From positions 1-61,699 of the forward strand of contig WTGF01000116.1 in assembly GCA_011525385.1 (NCBI GenBank): a DNA stretch of 61,699 nt. The letters run 5' to 3'. A program made the position numbers and the translations under genes. The stretch comes from Chloroflexota bacterium. GTDB lineage: Bacteria > Chloroflexota > Anaerolineae > Aggregatilineales > Phototrophicaceae. Positions 53,007 through 60,364 of this stretch are shown in pieces (the stretch's first letter is position 1; every line of letters starts with the position of its first letter). Under the pieces are notes generated by a model. The model was given only the letters and a program-made list of their open reading frames with translations. It ran no database searches and was not told where the DNA came from.

Positions 53007-54173
53007 TCAACTCCAGAAAGGCTCAATCCAGGACTCGTCAATCTGAATCCCAAAGCCCGGCGCGTCGCTGATCTCCAGCCAGCCGTCAACGGCATAAGGC
53101 ATATCAGGAAACAGGGTCCCATCCTTGAGCGGGACGCCCGGCGGCTCGCCGATGAAGTATTCGATCCAGGGCACCGCCGGCATCGACATCGAGAAGTGCT
53201 GCCCATAGGGCGTGCGCGCGCCGGCGTGCAAAATGACCTTCTTACCCGCGGCATCGGCGGCATGGGCGATCTTGATACAAGTGGTCAATCCGCCCACCCA
53301 CTCAATATCCGGCTGCAAGATATCCACCAGATCATGCTTGATGGCGTACTGGAAGGGCACATGACTGTACCAGTGCTCCCCGGTGGATAAGGTCTGCCAG
53401 GGCAGGCGCGCGCGCAGCTCGGCATGGGCGTCCATGTCTTCGGGGATCAAGCATTCCTCCATCCACTTTAGCTTGTAGGGACGCAGCGCCTCCGCCAGCC
53501 GCACGGTGTAATCGACATCAAAAGCCATCCAGCAATCGAGCATCAGTTCGCAATTATCGCCAACCAGCTCGCGCATGCCGGCGACGAACTCCTCGTTCCT
53601 GCGCAAACCGTCTAGCCCGTCGGCAGGTCCATAAGGCTGCGCCAGCTTGTGCGCGCTGAAGCCCAATTCCTGATACCAGTCGACATCGTTGCCGGTGGAA
53701 TAACAATAGATCTTGTCCTTTTGCGGCCCGCCAATCAAACTGTAAACGGGTGTTCCAAGCGCCTTGCCCTTGGCGTCCCAGAGCGCCAGATCGACGGCGC
53801 TGATGGCGTAGGAAGCCAAGCCGACTGTGCCGTAGGGCTTGGTCAGGCGGAACATCATATCGGCCAGGCGCTCGATGGCGAAGCCGTCCTGACCCGCCAA
53901 CTGCGGCGCCAGGTGATCATCGATGATGGCCGCCACCGGCCGGCCGTGGCTGGTCCCGCCCAGCCCCCAAGTGCCGTCCTCGAGCGTGACTTTGGCATAG
54001 ACGCGCTCCCATCCCGTGCCGATCCACTTGTCGCGATGACGCTTGACATGCTGATACCCCGACATGGGATTAGCGACCTCATCGGTGCTGTTCCAGGATG
54101 GGCGGCGGGCTTTGGCGCTGGTCTGCCGCGGCGGCAGATTGACCCGTACCGCTTCAATATGCTTGATCTTCAT
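53007..54173 (-). CDS. Enolase-superfamily sugar-acid dehydratase (L-rhamnonate dehydratase-like)
   Basis: Mandelate racemase/muconate-lactonizing fold, 388 residues. Mg ligands are visible in ELMLDCWMAFD, KWMEECLIPED and STGEHWYS; a late His in ILHAGARTPYGQHFS completes the site. KLAQPYGPADGLDGLRRNEE and LDCWMAFDVDYTVRLAEAL closely resemble L-rhamnonate dehydratases. It likely dehydrates a 6-deoxy or other aldonic acid to the 2-keto-3-deoxy acid. The ATG at 54173 has GAGG 8 nt upstream; longer in-frame extension is non-homologous. Only 34 bp separate it from the convergent sulfatase gene. Confidence 0.88.
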   Translation of the reverse strand: MKIKHIEAVRVNLPPRQTSAKARRPSWNSTDEVANPMSGYQHVKRHRDKWIGTGWERVYAKVTLEDGTWGLGGTSHGRPVAAIIDDHLAPQLAGQDGFAIERLADMMFRLTKPYGTVGLASYAISAVDLALWDAKGKALGTPVYSLIGGPQKDKIYCYSTGNDVDWYQELGFSAHKLAQPYGPADGLDGLRRNEEFVAGMRELVGDNCELMLDCWMAFDVDYTVRLAEALRPYKLKWMEECLIPEDMDAHAELRARLPWQTLSTGEHWYSHVPFQYAIKHDLVDILQPDIEWVGGLTTCIKIAHAADAAGKKVILHAGARTPYGQHFSMSMPAVPWIEYFIGEPPGVPLKDGTLFPDMPYAVDGWLEISDAPGFGIQIDESWIEPFWS

Positions 54174-54230
54174 CTTTCTTTCCTCGTGCAAGTACTTGAG
54201 TCTGATAGATCCCGATATCGGACAATCGCT

Positions 54231-54254
54231 GTAGGGGCGACCTGTCACGTCCCC
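54231..54254. repeat. GTAGGGGCGA hairpin repeat (imperfect)
   Basis: GTAGGGGCGACCTGTCACGT followed by CCCC: same family with an imperfect right arm. It lies in the 341-bp gap 54174-54514, which otherwise shows only the GC-rich hairpin at 54475. Confidence 0.45.
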
Positions 54255-54474
54255 CGAAACATACTCCCGACAATGGCTTGGCAAACTGCGTGGAGTATAA
54301 TTCAAGTGCATAGACCAGGTCAAAGAGCAGTTGGCAGTGTATCCATTTCGGTTGCAATGCTTTTTACAGTTCTCGACATGAGATCTTTAACCCAAAATAC
54401 GAACGATATGGTAGACACACGCGCGACAATGCCGCCGCCCACGCAAACTACCTTGCATCCCGCGATGTTTAGCT

Positions 54475-54502
54475 CCCCCTCCCTGATGCCTCGGGGAGGG
54501 GG
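54475..54502. repeat. GC-rich hairpin adjoining the IS element
   Basis: CCCCCTCCC, 10-nt loop, GGGAGGGGG, ending 12 bp before the left end of the IS3-family element. A related C/G-rich hairpin occurs on the other side (56131-56156) and at the window end. Confidence 0.5.
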
Positions 54503-54585
54503 CCGGGGGGTGGGTGTAGTGGTCTCGAAAAACTGGACACCTAGTTGAGAGAGTATACTAGTGTGACAGGAAGGGAGTAAGGGGC

Positions 54586-54897
54586 ATGGCGAGACAACGC
54601 AAGCACAGCCCGGAAACCAAGGTCAGGATCGTGCTGGAGATCATCAGCGGCGCCAAATCTGTGGCCCAAGCCAGCCGCGAGTATAAGATCAAGGATAGCC
54701 TGCTCTACAAGTGGAAGGCCGAGGCCATTGAAGGTATGACCCAGTATTTTGCTTATGGCCAGCCGACAGAGGCCAAGCGCCGGGCAGAGGAGAAGGCGGA
54801 ACTGGAGCGGATGGTGGGGAAGCTTAGCATGCACCTGGAAATTGCAAAAAAAGCCTCGCACTATGTGAACTGCCTGCCGCCGGAAAGCGGGAGATAG
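54586..54897 (+). CDS. IS3-family transposase OrfA
   Basis: DNA-binding N-terminal part of the transposase, 103 residues. A helix-turn-helix of HTH_Tnp_1 type (RKHSPETKVRIVLEIISG, ASREYKIKDSLLYKWK) is followed by a leucine-zipper-like helix (AELERMVGKLSMHLEIAKK). An A7-G slippery heptamer at 54846-54853 lets ribosomes shift -1 into orfB. Ribosome binding site AAGGGAG upstream. Confidence 0.9.
   Translation: MARQRKHSPETKVRIVLEIISGAKSVAQASREYKIKDSLLYKWKAEAIEGMTQYFAYGQPTEAKRRAEEKAELERMVGKLSMHLEIAKKASHYVNCLPPESGR
54846..54853 (+). promoter_or_regulatory. Programmed -1 frameshift site (A7-G)
   Basis: Run of seven A then G within orfA, read as AAA AAA G. After a -1 shift the frame stays open from 54852 through 54903 into orfB without a stop, adding ALCELPAAGKREIAQ before the orfB Met, a sequence typical of this region in fused IS3 transposases. 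Confidence 0.7.
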
Positions 54898-54902
54898 CGC
54901 AG

Positions 54903-55760
54903 ATGTTGAGTCAAGACCATCCGGTATCAGCTTGCTGCGAAGTCTTGGGTTTAGCCCGCAGCAGCTACTATTACGCGGCGGCGGCGCAGTGCGATGATAG
55001 GGCGCTGCGCTCGGCAATTGAGACGATTGCCGGCAGGTACCCGACCTACGGCAGCCGACGCATCAAGGCCGAGTTAGCGCGCGCGCCCTACTTTCTGGAA
55101 GTCGGTCGGAACCCGGTCCGCCAGATGATGCATGAGATGAAGCTGCTGCTGCAGCCCAGGCAGGGCAAGCCCGGCACTACCGACAGCGGTCACGGATACC
55201 GGCGCTATCCGAATTTGCTCAAGGGCAGCAAAGTCACGAGCCCGGACCAGATTTGGGTGGCGGATATCTCTTACATCCGCGTGGCGTCGGGATATGCCTA
55301 TTTGGCAGTGGTGATGGATCTGTACTCGCGCATGATCCGTGGCTGGGAGTTGAGAGCCTCGCTGAGCAAAGAGCTGGTCGAGGCGGCGCTGAAGCAAGCG
55401 ATGCAGGAGGGGCGAGCCCCAGCCATCCACCACTCTGATCAGGGTGGCCAATACTTCGCCGACGACTATCTTAAGCTATTGCGGGACAAGGATGTCCAGT
55501 TGAGCATGGCTGCAACTGGCAAACCGCAAGAGAACGGCAGTGCAGAACGGCTGATGCGCACCATCAAGGAGGAGGAAGTGTATCTCAATCGCTACGACAA
55601 CATCGCCGATGCCAGGGAGCAACTGCGGCACTTCATCGAAGTAGTCTATCCGCACCAGCGGGTTCACAGTGCCTTAGGCTACCAGACGCCGGCAGAATAC
55701 GAGGCGCAGTGGTATCAAAACACTCCCTCAAATTCTGGGAAAAAGTGTCCAGTTTTATAG
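54903..55760 (+). CDS. IS3-family transposase OrfB (DDE integrase domain)
   Basis: Catalytic part of the transposase, 285 residues from the internal ATG. It has an HTH_21-like region (VLGLARSSYYY; YPTYGSRRIKAEL) and an rve catalytic core with DDE residues in WVADISYI, HHSDQGGQY and NGSAERLMRTIKEE. It is in the -1 frame relative to orfA, so the active enzyme is the OrfAB fusion spanning 54586-55760 (about 390 residues) made by frameshifting. Confidence 0.92.
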   Translation: MLSQDHPVSACCEVLGLARSSYYYAAAAQCDDRALRSAIETIAGRYPTYGSRRIKAELARAPYFLEVGRNPVRQMMHEMKLLLQPRQGKPGTTDSGHGYRRYPNLLKGSKVTSPDQIWVADISYIRVASGYAYLAVVMDLYSRMIRGWELRASLSKELVEAALKQAMQEGRAPAIHHSDQGGQYFADDYLKLLRDKDVQLSMAATGKPQENGSAERLMRTIKEEEVYLNRYDNIADAREQLRHFIEVVYPHQRVHSALGYQTPAEYEAQWYQNTPSNSGKKCPVL

Positions 55761-55770
55761 AACCACTACA

Positions 55771-55996
55771 ATCGCTCTAGTTCAGCAACGCGCTCTCGTA
55801 ACCGTTTCTGTTCTGCCGGTTGACCCGGCGCGAAGATCTCGGGCAATCCCTCGAGAAACTGGGTCTTCCAACGCTGCAAAACCGTGTCCTTGATCTGGTG
55901 TTCACGACCGACTGCTGCCAAGCTCTTCTTACCAGACACAATCTCCAGCATCACCCCTGCTTTGAATTCCGGACTGAACCTGCGTGGCCTTCCCAT
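55771..55996 (-). pseudogene. Truncated IS3-family OrfA
   Basis: Start of an OrfA (MGRPRRFSPEFKAGVMLEIV and on), about 75 residues, cut off after AELERL where the intact IS begins; the frame then stops inside the IS terminal repeat. It is roughly 40% identical to the intact OrfA, so it came from a related but distinct element that shares nearly the same left end. Confidence 0.8.
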
Positions 55997-56068
55997 TGTA
56001 GTTTCCCCTCTCGACTCAACACTAGTATACTCCCTCAACTAGGTGTCCAGCTTTTCGGGTCCACTACA
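55771..56068 (-). mobile_element. Left-end fragment of a second IS3-family element, inverted
   Basis: 298-bp remnant on the minus strand with a left terminal repeat at 56043-56068 (TGTAGTGG to CTGGACAC on the minus strand) followed by a leader almost identical to that of the intact IS for about 50 bp, including the shared motif GAGTATACTAGTGT. It ends abruptly at the right end of the intact element. Confidence 0.8.
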
Positions 56069-56130
56069 AGCCCCTCCCCGGAGCGGCAGCTGAGGACAGG
56101 TCCACAGCGGCATTTCAACCCCCCTCTAAA

Positions 56131-56156
56131 TCTCCCCCCATTGCAATGGGGGGAGA
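56131..56156. repeat. Perfect 26-bp palindrome
   Basis: TCTCCCCCCATTG followed directly by its exact complement, CAATGGGGGGAGA. It lies in the 509-bp gap 56069-56577, where I see no convincing gene. Confidence 0.7.
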
Positions 56157-56577
56157 CTTTCTTGCGTTGCTAACGCTCCGTATTTTACGATTGAACTGCC
56201 CTCTATATCGGATGCTTTGGGGCACTTAGATCGCGTAGACACTAACCACCGGCCGTCCTTTTGTCTTCACCCTGCAGTATTTCGTCATAAGAGATGCCTA
56301 GCGATCGCCTAGGTTTCGGTTTGAAGTTTGTCCGTCTTTGTTCATTTGCGGATACAGCAATATCGTTTTGGGACATTAGCGTCTCTTTATGGACAATGTC
56401 GCTCCCGCTGGGCCGGGCGCGGGGTTTGACAAGCGGCGGCCCAGGCTGGGCGGCTCCCTGTGTTGTTACGTCGAAGGATAGAGCAAGGCGGGGAGAAAAG
56501 GGCGACTATATAGTCGCGGTTTCAGCATAGAGTCGCGGGCTAGCGGGAGGGGCAGCGAAGCTTGATGAATATCAAAG

Positions 56578-57804
56578 TCACCATGTCACACGCAAGGCGA
56601 CAGGACCGCGAAAGGAGATGTTGCGCGTGTATGCGATCTTCTGGTGGGGCAACAGGCGCAAAGCGGGCAGTTCCCGCGCCAGCGTCTCCAGCAGGATGGC
56701 CATTTCCAGTCTGGCCAGGGGCGCGCCCACGCAATAGTGAATGCCATAACCGAAGGCGAGATGGTCTTTGAGATTGTCGCGCGCCGGGATGATCGCGTCC
56801 GGCTCGGGAAAGATCTTCTCGTCGCGATTGGCGGAATTGAGCATCAAGAGTAGATTGGCGCCCGCCGGAATCTCGACGCCACTGATGACGCAGTCTCTCG
56901 CCGTCAGACGCCGCCAGGCGCAAACGGAAGGATCGTAGCGCATCATCTCTTCTAGGAATTGCGGGATCGTCTCCGGTTGCTCACAGAGCCTTTGCCACAG
57001 TTCTCGTTGCGACAGGCTATGCAGCAGCGCGTTGTTGATTTGCGCCGTGGTTGTCTCGTGGCCGGCGACCAGCAAGGTGATCATGCAACTGGCGATTTCA
57101 TTGAGCGTCAGCACCTGGTCGTCGCCGTCGCGCATGCGGATCAGATCGCTGGTCAGATCGTCGGCGGGTCGCTCCAGCTTGTCGCGAACCAAGTCGACGA
57201 CGTAATGCCAAAACGGGATGAGCCGCCCCGTCATCGCGATCTGTTCTGCGGCAGAGGGCCTGCCATAGTAGAGCTTGATGCGGTTGCCCGCCCAGGCCTT
57301 GATTCGCGGCACATCAGCATCGGGCACGCCCAGAACATGAAACAGGACATGGGCCGGGTATTCGTAAGTGAGTTCGGCGACGATATCGACCGGCGCGCGC
57401 CCGCTGAGGCGCTCGACTGACCGTTGGGCAATCTGGCGGATAGCGGGCGCGAAGCTCTTCATGCGGCGGGGTGTGAAGAGCCGATTGACCAGAGCGCGGA
57501 TGCGACTGTGGCTGGGCGGCACATTGTTGGAGAGCACGGGTTCCGGGCTGTAGTCGCCTTCGGCCAGCAGCCGCTTCACAGCTTGGGAAAAGGGGACGAT
57601 GGGACTGATGGTGTTGGCGGCGGTGTAAGTGCCGTGATCCTGGAAGATCGCTTTGACATCGTCGTAGCTTGTGACGACCCAATAATCGATAGCGGGACTG
57701 TAAAAGACGGGCTGCTCCCGCCGCGCTCGCGCCAGCAGGGGAAAGGGATCGCTGAGGTCCAGCGGGTCAAAGTCCTTGCTGGAACTGCTGATGGGGCAGC
57801 GCAT
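56578..57804 (-). CDS. Cytochrome P450
   Basis: Bacterial class I-type monooxygenase of 408 residues (CYP107-like length and motifs). It has the I-helix oxygen-activation motif AGHETTT, ExxR helix (EEMMRYDP region), and heme loop FGYGIHYCVGAPLARLE with the axial Cys358. It hydroxylates an unknown substrate using electrons from ferredoxin and a reductase; no obvious partner genes are nearby. A good promoter lies upstream (57875-57903), and GGAGG is 12 nt before the ATG. It stands alone between the IS remnants and a membrane protein. Confidence 0.93.
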   Translation of the reverse strand: MRCPISSSSKDFDPLDLSDPFPLLARARREQPVFYSPAIDYWVVTSYDDVKAIFQDHGTYTAANTISPIVPFSQAVKRLLAEGDYSPEPVLSNNVPPSHSRIRALVNRLFTPRRMKSFAPAIRQIAQRSVERLSGRAPVDIVAELTYEYPAHVLFHVLGVPDADVPRIKAWAGNRIKLYYGRPSAAEQIAMTGRLIPFWHYVVDLVRDKLERPADDLTSDLIRMRDGDDQVLTLNEIASCMITLLVAGHETTTAQINNALLHSLSQRELWQRLCEQPETIPQFLEEMMRYDPSVCAWRRLTARDCVISGVEIPAGANLLLMLNSANRDEKIFPEPDAIIPARDNLKDHLAFGYGIHYCVGAPLARLEMAILLETLARELPALRLLPHQKIAYTRNISFRGPVALRVTW

Positions 57805-57874
57805 GCCTTGGTCCGTCCTCCGCTTCGCTCGTTGGATCGCGCGTATTGCCAGTCCGATATCCGCGCGCTATATG

Positions 57875-57903
57875 ATTAGATTCCAAGAATCGTTCTTTTG
57901 CAA
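57875..57903 (-). promoter_or_regulatory. Predicted promoter of the P450 gene
   Basis: Minus strand: TTGCAA (57898-57903), exactly 17 bp, TCTAAT (57875-57880; 5 of 6). The leader would be about 65 nt. Confidence 0.45.
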
Positions 57904-57955
57904 TACAGCCGCTAGGCGCGTAACCGGCGAAAAGGTCCGCCGCGAAGACTGAAAG

Positions 57956-58534
57956 CTAGGACTTGCCCCGCCGCGCCCGCACTATGCGACCCACGAAGGA
58001 CAGAAGCCATCTTGAGCCGATAATCATTGTGGCGGCGAGCGCGTTGAAAAGCACATCAATGTTGTCATAGACGCGGTTGGGCAAAAGTGATTGAATGCCC
58101 TCATCGAGCCAGCCCAAAAGTACAGATATGATCAGAGCGAGGAGGGCTGGCGCCGGGACGCGACGGCCGTTTGCCCGACGTTCCAGCAGCGCTTCGTGAA
58201 CCAGCGCAGCCACCAAACTATATTCGAAAAGGTGAGTGCGTTCCTCCGGCGTCGCGATACCAATCCTGAGCCATGCCATCAGATATACGATCAGAATACC
58301 GATACCTACTGCTATCTCGGCGCGGCCGGGTCGTCCTCTAATAAAAAATATAGCGATCACCACCAGCGACCACAAAGAGACCAAGAATATCGTAGCGGTG
58401 AGGCTGTTGCGCTCACGGAGCATTGCGGCAATGGCAGGGGCATGCGCCAGGGTGGCGTAAATCGCTGCCAGGACGATGAGGAGCGCTGTCCAAAGCCGAC
58501 GTTCTCGAGCAGAACTGAATAATGAATTTATCAT
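57956..58534 (-). CDS. VanZ-like membrane protein
   Basis: 192-residue membrane protein with about five helices. The VanZ-family pattern is seen in the second half: ERTHLFEYSLVAALVHEAL, then LLALIISVLLGWLDEGIQSL and LPNRVYDNIDVLFNALAA (Asp/Glu pair, Gln, Pro-x-Arg, Asp-x-x-Asp, Asn). VanZ homologues are linked to teicoplanin resistance and cell-envelope functions, but most are uncharacterised. Weak ribosome binding site. Same orientation as the P450 gene but separated by 151 bp. Confidence 0.8.
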   Translation of the reverse strand: MINSLFSSARERRLWTALLIVLAAIYATLAHAPAIAAMLRERNSLTATIFLVSLWSLVVIAIFFIRGRPGRAEIAVGIGILIVYLMAWLRIGIATPEERTHLFEYSLVAALVHEALLERRANGRRVPAPALLALIISVLLGWLDEGIQSLLPNRVYDNIDVLFNALAATMIIGSRWLLSFVGRIVRARRGKS

Positions 58535-58640
58535 CGTCCAGACAAAGTATGCAAGGGCCTATGATTGATTACGCAAAGCGGGTCAGATAGTTGTCGCCCG
58601 GGCGCTTGCGCGACTCCGGGCAACAGAGCATGGATGGATT

Positions 58641-58985
58641 CTAGCGCAGGGCTTGGTCAGCCTCACGCGCTAGCTGCTGGATTTCGCGCGCGCTGATATC
58701 GACTTCTTCGCTTTTGCTGTAGATGGTCAGCAAGGTAACGACATCTTCAATCTGCGCGTAGTAAATGACGCGGAATCCGCCGCTTTTGCCGCGGCGCGCC
58801 GCGCGATTGGGCAAGCGTACTTTGTAGACAGCGTAACCGACGCGCGGGATGCGCTGGCCGGGGCGATCGCCCTGCGCCAGACTTGCAATAAGGTTCTCGA
58901 CCGCATCAATTGTCTTCGGATACTTGCGTTCGATTCGTCCCAGCCGTTTTTTGAAATTCGGTAAATCCCTAACAAGAGTCGGCAT
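58641..58985 (-). CDS. RelE/HigB-like toxin, copy 1
   Basis: Putative type II toxin (mRNA interferase class, RelE/PF06296-like), 114 residues. The core VYKVRLPNRAARRGKSGGFR, then VIYYAQIEDVVTLLTIYSKSEEVDIS, is diagnostic of the family. Its first 38 residues differ strongly from copies 2 and 3, while the rest is nearly identical. The start (ATG 58985) overlaps the antitoxin-like gene by 17 nt, an arrangement shared by all three copies. Last unit of a three-unit tandem array with a 596-bp period. Confidence 0.82.
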   Translation of the reverse strand: MPTLVRDLPNFKKRLGRIERKYPKTIDAVENLIASLAQGDRPGQRIPRVGYAVYKVRLPNRAARRGKSGGFRVIYYAQIEDVVTLLTIYSKSEEVDISAREIQQLAREADQALR

Positions 58986-59172
58986 CACCGTAAATTTCTC
59001 GACGGAGCTCTTCAAGAGACTCGAGCGCAGGTCTTCCTTGGCCGGCTTTTGCCTGGATTATGCCGGTGCGGATATCTTCGAGGATCTCCTCTTTGGTCGG
59101 CTCGCGGTCGTCGTCATCTGCGTGCGCTGGCGGCGTTTGGGTCGCGGTCGGATTCGGCTTGTCAGGATTCAT
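58969..59172 (-). CDS. Short acidic antitoxin-like protein, copy 1
   Basis: 67-residue protein preceding and overlapping the toxin gene. Residues 1-29 (Pro/Thr-rich, then DDDDREPTKEE) are shared with the other two copies. The helical C-terminus (ILEDIRTGIIQAKAGQGRP, LESLEELRREIYGDADSC) is copy-specific and probably wraps the toxin. No helix-turn-helix or known antitoxin fold is seen, so its assignment rests on position and size. Ribosome binding site GGAG 9 nt upstream; TACAAT about 30 nt upstream may be a -10 box. Confidence 0.65.
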   Translation of the reverse strand: MNPDKPNPTATQTPPAHADDDDREPTKEEILEDIRTGIIQAKAGQGRPALESLEELRREIYGDADSC

Positions 59173-59236
59173 GGCTCAACTCCAGGATCTCAGTTCTGAT
59201 TGTAACGCAAATTGATAGAGCGGGCAGGTTCTATCT

Positions 59237-59578
59237 TTACCTGGCTTCGTCAGCCTCACGCGCTAGCTGCTGGATTTCGCGCGCGCTGATATCCACCTCG
59301 TCGCTCTTGCTGTAGATGGTCAGCAAGGTAACGACATCTTCAATCTGCGCGTAGTAAATGACGCGGAATCCGCCGCTTTTGCCGCGGCGCGCCGCGCGAT
59401 TGGGCAAGCGTACTTTGTAGACAGCGTAACCGACGCGCGGGATGCGCTGGCCGGGGCGATCACCGCGCTCCAACTGGTCCAGAAGTCCATCAACTTCATC
59501 AGTCGTTCTGCGATATTTGCGTTCGAGGCGCGTGAGCTGCTTGCCAAATAACGGATGTAACTTAACCGTTGTCGGCAT
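59237..59578 (-). CDS. RelE/HigB-like toxin, copy 2
   Basis: 113 residues. From RPGQRIPRVGYAVYKVR onward it is essentially identical to copy 1 (EIQQLAREADEAR at the end); the first 38 residues (PTTVKLHPLFGKQLTRLERK) are its own. ATG 59578 overlaps antitoxin copy 2 by 17 nt. A longer in-frame start at 59653 would read through antitoxin sequence and is rejected. Confidence 0.82.
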   Translation of the reverse strand: MPTTVKLHPLFGKQLTRLERKYRRTTDEVDGLLDQLERGDRPGQRIPRVGYAVYKVRLPNRAARRGKSGGFRVIYYAQIEDVVTLLTIYSKSDEVDISAREIQQLAREADEAR

Positions 59579-59768
59579 CGCCGTAGATTCTGCGACGAAT
59601 CGCTTCAAGACCCTCCCGGGCTGGAATTCCTTCTTCGCCGGCAAGTGTATCACGTAAGGCGACGCGCAATTCCTCTAGCAGTTCTTCTTTCGTCGGCTCG
59701 CGGTCGTCGTCATCTGCGTGCGCTGGCGGCGTTTGGGTCGCGGTCGGATTCGGCTTGTCAGGATTCAT
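59562..59768 (-). CDS. Short acidic antitoxin-like protein, copy 2
   Basis: 68 residues with the conserved first 29 residues and a distinct C-terminal helix region (LLEELRVALRDTLAGEEGIP, REGLEAIRRRIYGDADNG). The upstream region is the same as that of copy 1, including TACAAT and GGAG, so each unit can be expressed separately. Confidence 0.65.
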   Translation of the reverse strand: MNPDKPNPTATQTPPAHADDDDREPTKEELLEELRVALRDTLAGEEGIPAREGLEAIRRRIYGDADNG

Positions 59769-59832
59769 GGCTCAACTCCAGGATCTCAGTTCTGATTGTA
59801 ACGCAAATTGATAGAGCGGGCAGGTTCTATCT

Positions 59833-60174
59833 TTACCTGGCTTCGTCAGCCTCACGCGCTAGCTGCTGGATTTCACTTGTGCTGATATCCACCTCGTCGC
59901 TCTTGCTGTAGATTGCAAGCAAGGTTACAGTATCTGCGATCTGCGCGTAGTAAATGACGCGGAAGCCGCCGCTCTTGCCGCGTCGCGCCGCTCGGTTGGG
60001 TAAGCGTACTTTGTAGACAGCATAGCCGACGCCAGGGATTCTTTGCCCCGGACGCTGGTTTTGCATGATTTGTCGGACCAGACCACGGACTTCATGCGTT
60101 GTCCTGGGATATTTTCGCTCTAGCCGCTCAAGTCGCTTGTCAAATACCTTTAGGTACTTAACCGTTGTCGGCAT
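59833..60174 (-). CDS. RelE/HigB-like toxin, copy 3
   Basis: 113 residues; N-terminus PTTVKYLKVFDKRLERLERK, then the common core with a few substitutions (IPGVGY, AQIADTVTLLAIY, DISTSEIQQ). It is the most diverged core of the three. ATG 60174 overlaps antitoxin copy 3 by 17 nt. Confidence 0.82.
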   Translation of the reverse strand: MPTTVKYLKVFDKRLERLERKYPRTTHEVRGLVRQIMQNQRPGQRIPGVGYAVYKVRLPNRAARRGKSGGFRVIYYAQIADTVTLLAIYSKSDEVDISTSEIQQLAREADEAR

Positions 60175-60364
60175 CGCCGTATATTCTTTTCTCAAGCGCT
60201 TCTATGGCTTCGAGCGCCGGCATCCCTTCTTCGCCAGCAAGTACCTGCCGCAAGCCGGTGCGGATGTCTTCGAGGATCTCCTCTTTGGTCGGCTCGCGGT
60301 CGTCGTCATCTGCGAGCGCTGGCGGCGTTTGGGTCGCGGTCGGATTCGGTTTGTCCGGGTTCAT
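60158..60364 (-). CDS. Short acidic antitoxin-like protein, copy 3
   Basis: 68 residues; one change (ALADDDD) in the conserved N-terminal block, and a C-terminus intermediate between the other copies (ILEDIRTGLRQVLAGEEGMP, LEAIEALEKRIYGDADNG). Its upstream region differs from the other copies and has a stronger ribosome binding site (AGGAGG), with TACAAT at 60392-60397, so this is the outermost unit, with its own promoter. Confidence 0.65.
   Translation of the reverse strand: MNPDKPNPTATQTPPALADDDDREPTKEEILEDIRTGLRQVLAGEEGMPALEAIEALEKRIYGDADNG

Larger units (their letters stand above)
54515..55770 (+). mobile_element. IS3-family insertion sequence, apparently intact
   Basis: 1256-bp element bounded by 26-bp imperfect inverted repeats (left 54515-54540, starting TGTAGTGG and ending CTGGACAC; right 55745-55770, starting GTGTCCAG and ending CCACTACA). 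It holds overlapping-frame orfA and orfB with a -1 frameshift signal. No direct target repeat is visible, since the right end abuts a fragment of a related element. Confidence 0.88.

Noticed and set aside
54515..56068. Clean nested insertion of one IS into another
   Set aside because: Only the right flank of the intact IS is second-IS sequence; the left flank is a GC hairpin, so the rest of the second element is missing and a simple nested insertion does not explain the layout.
56294..56530. 78-codon ORF in the gap after the IS remnants
   Set aside because: No ribosome binding site, no motif and atypical composition; probably chance.
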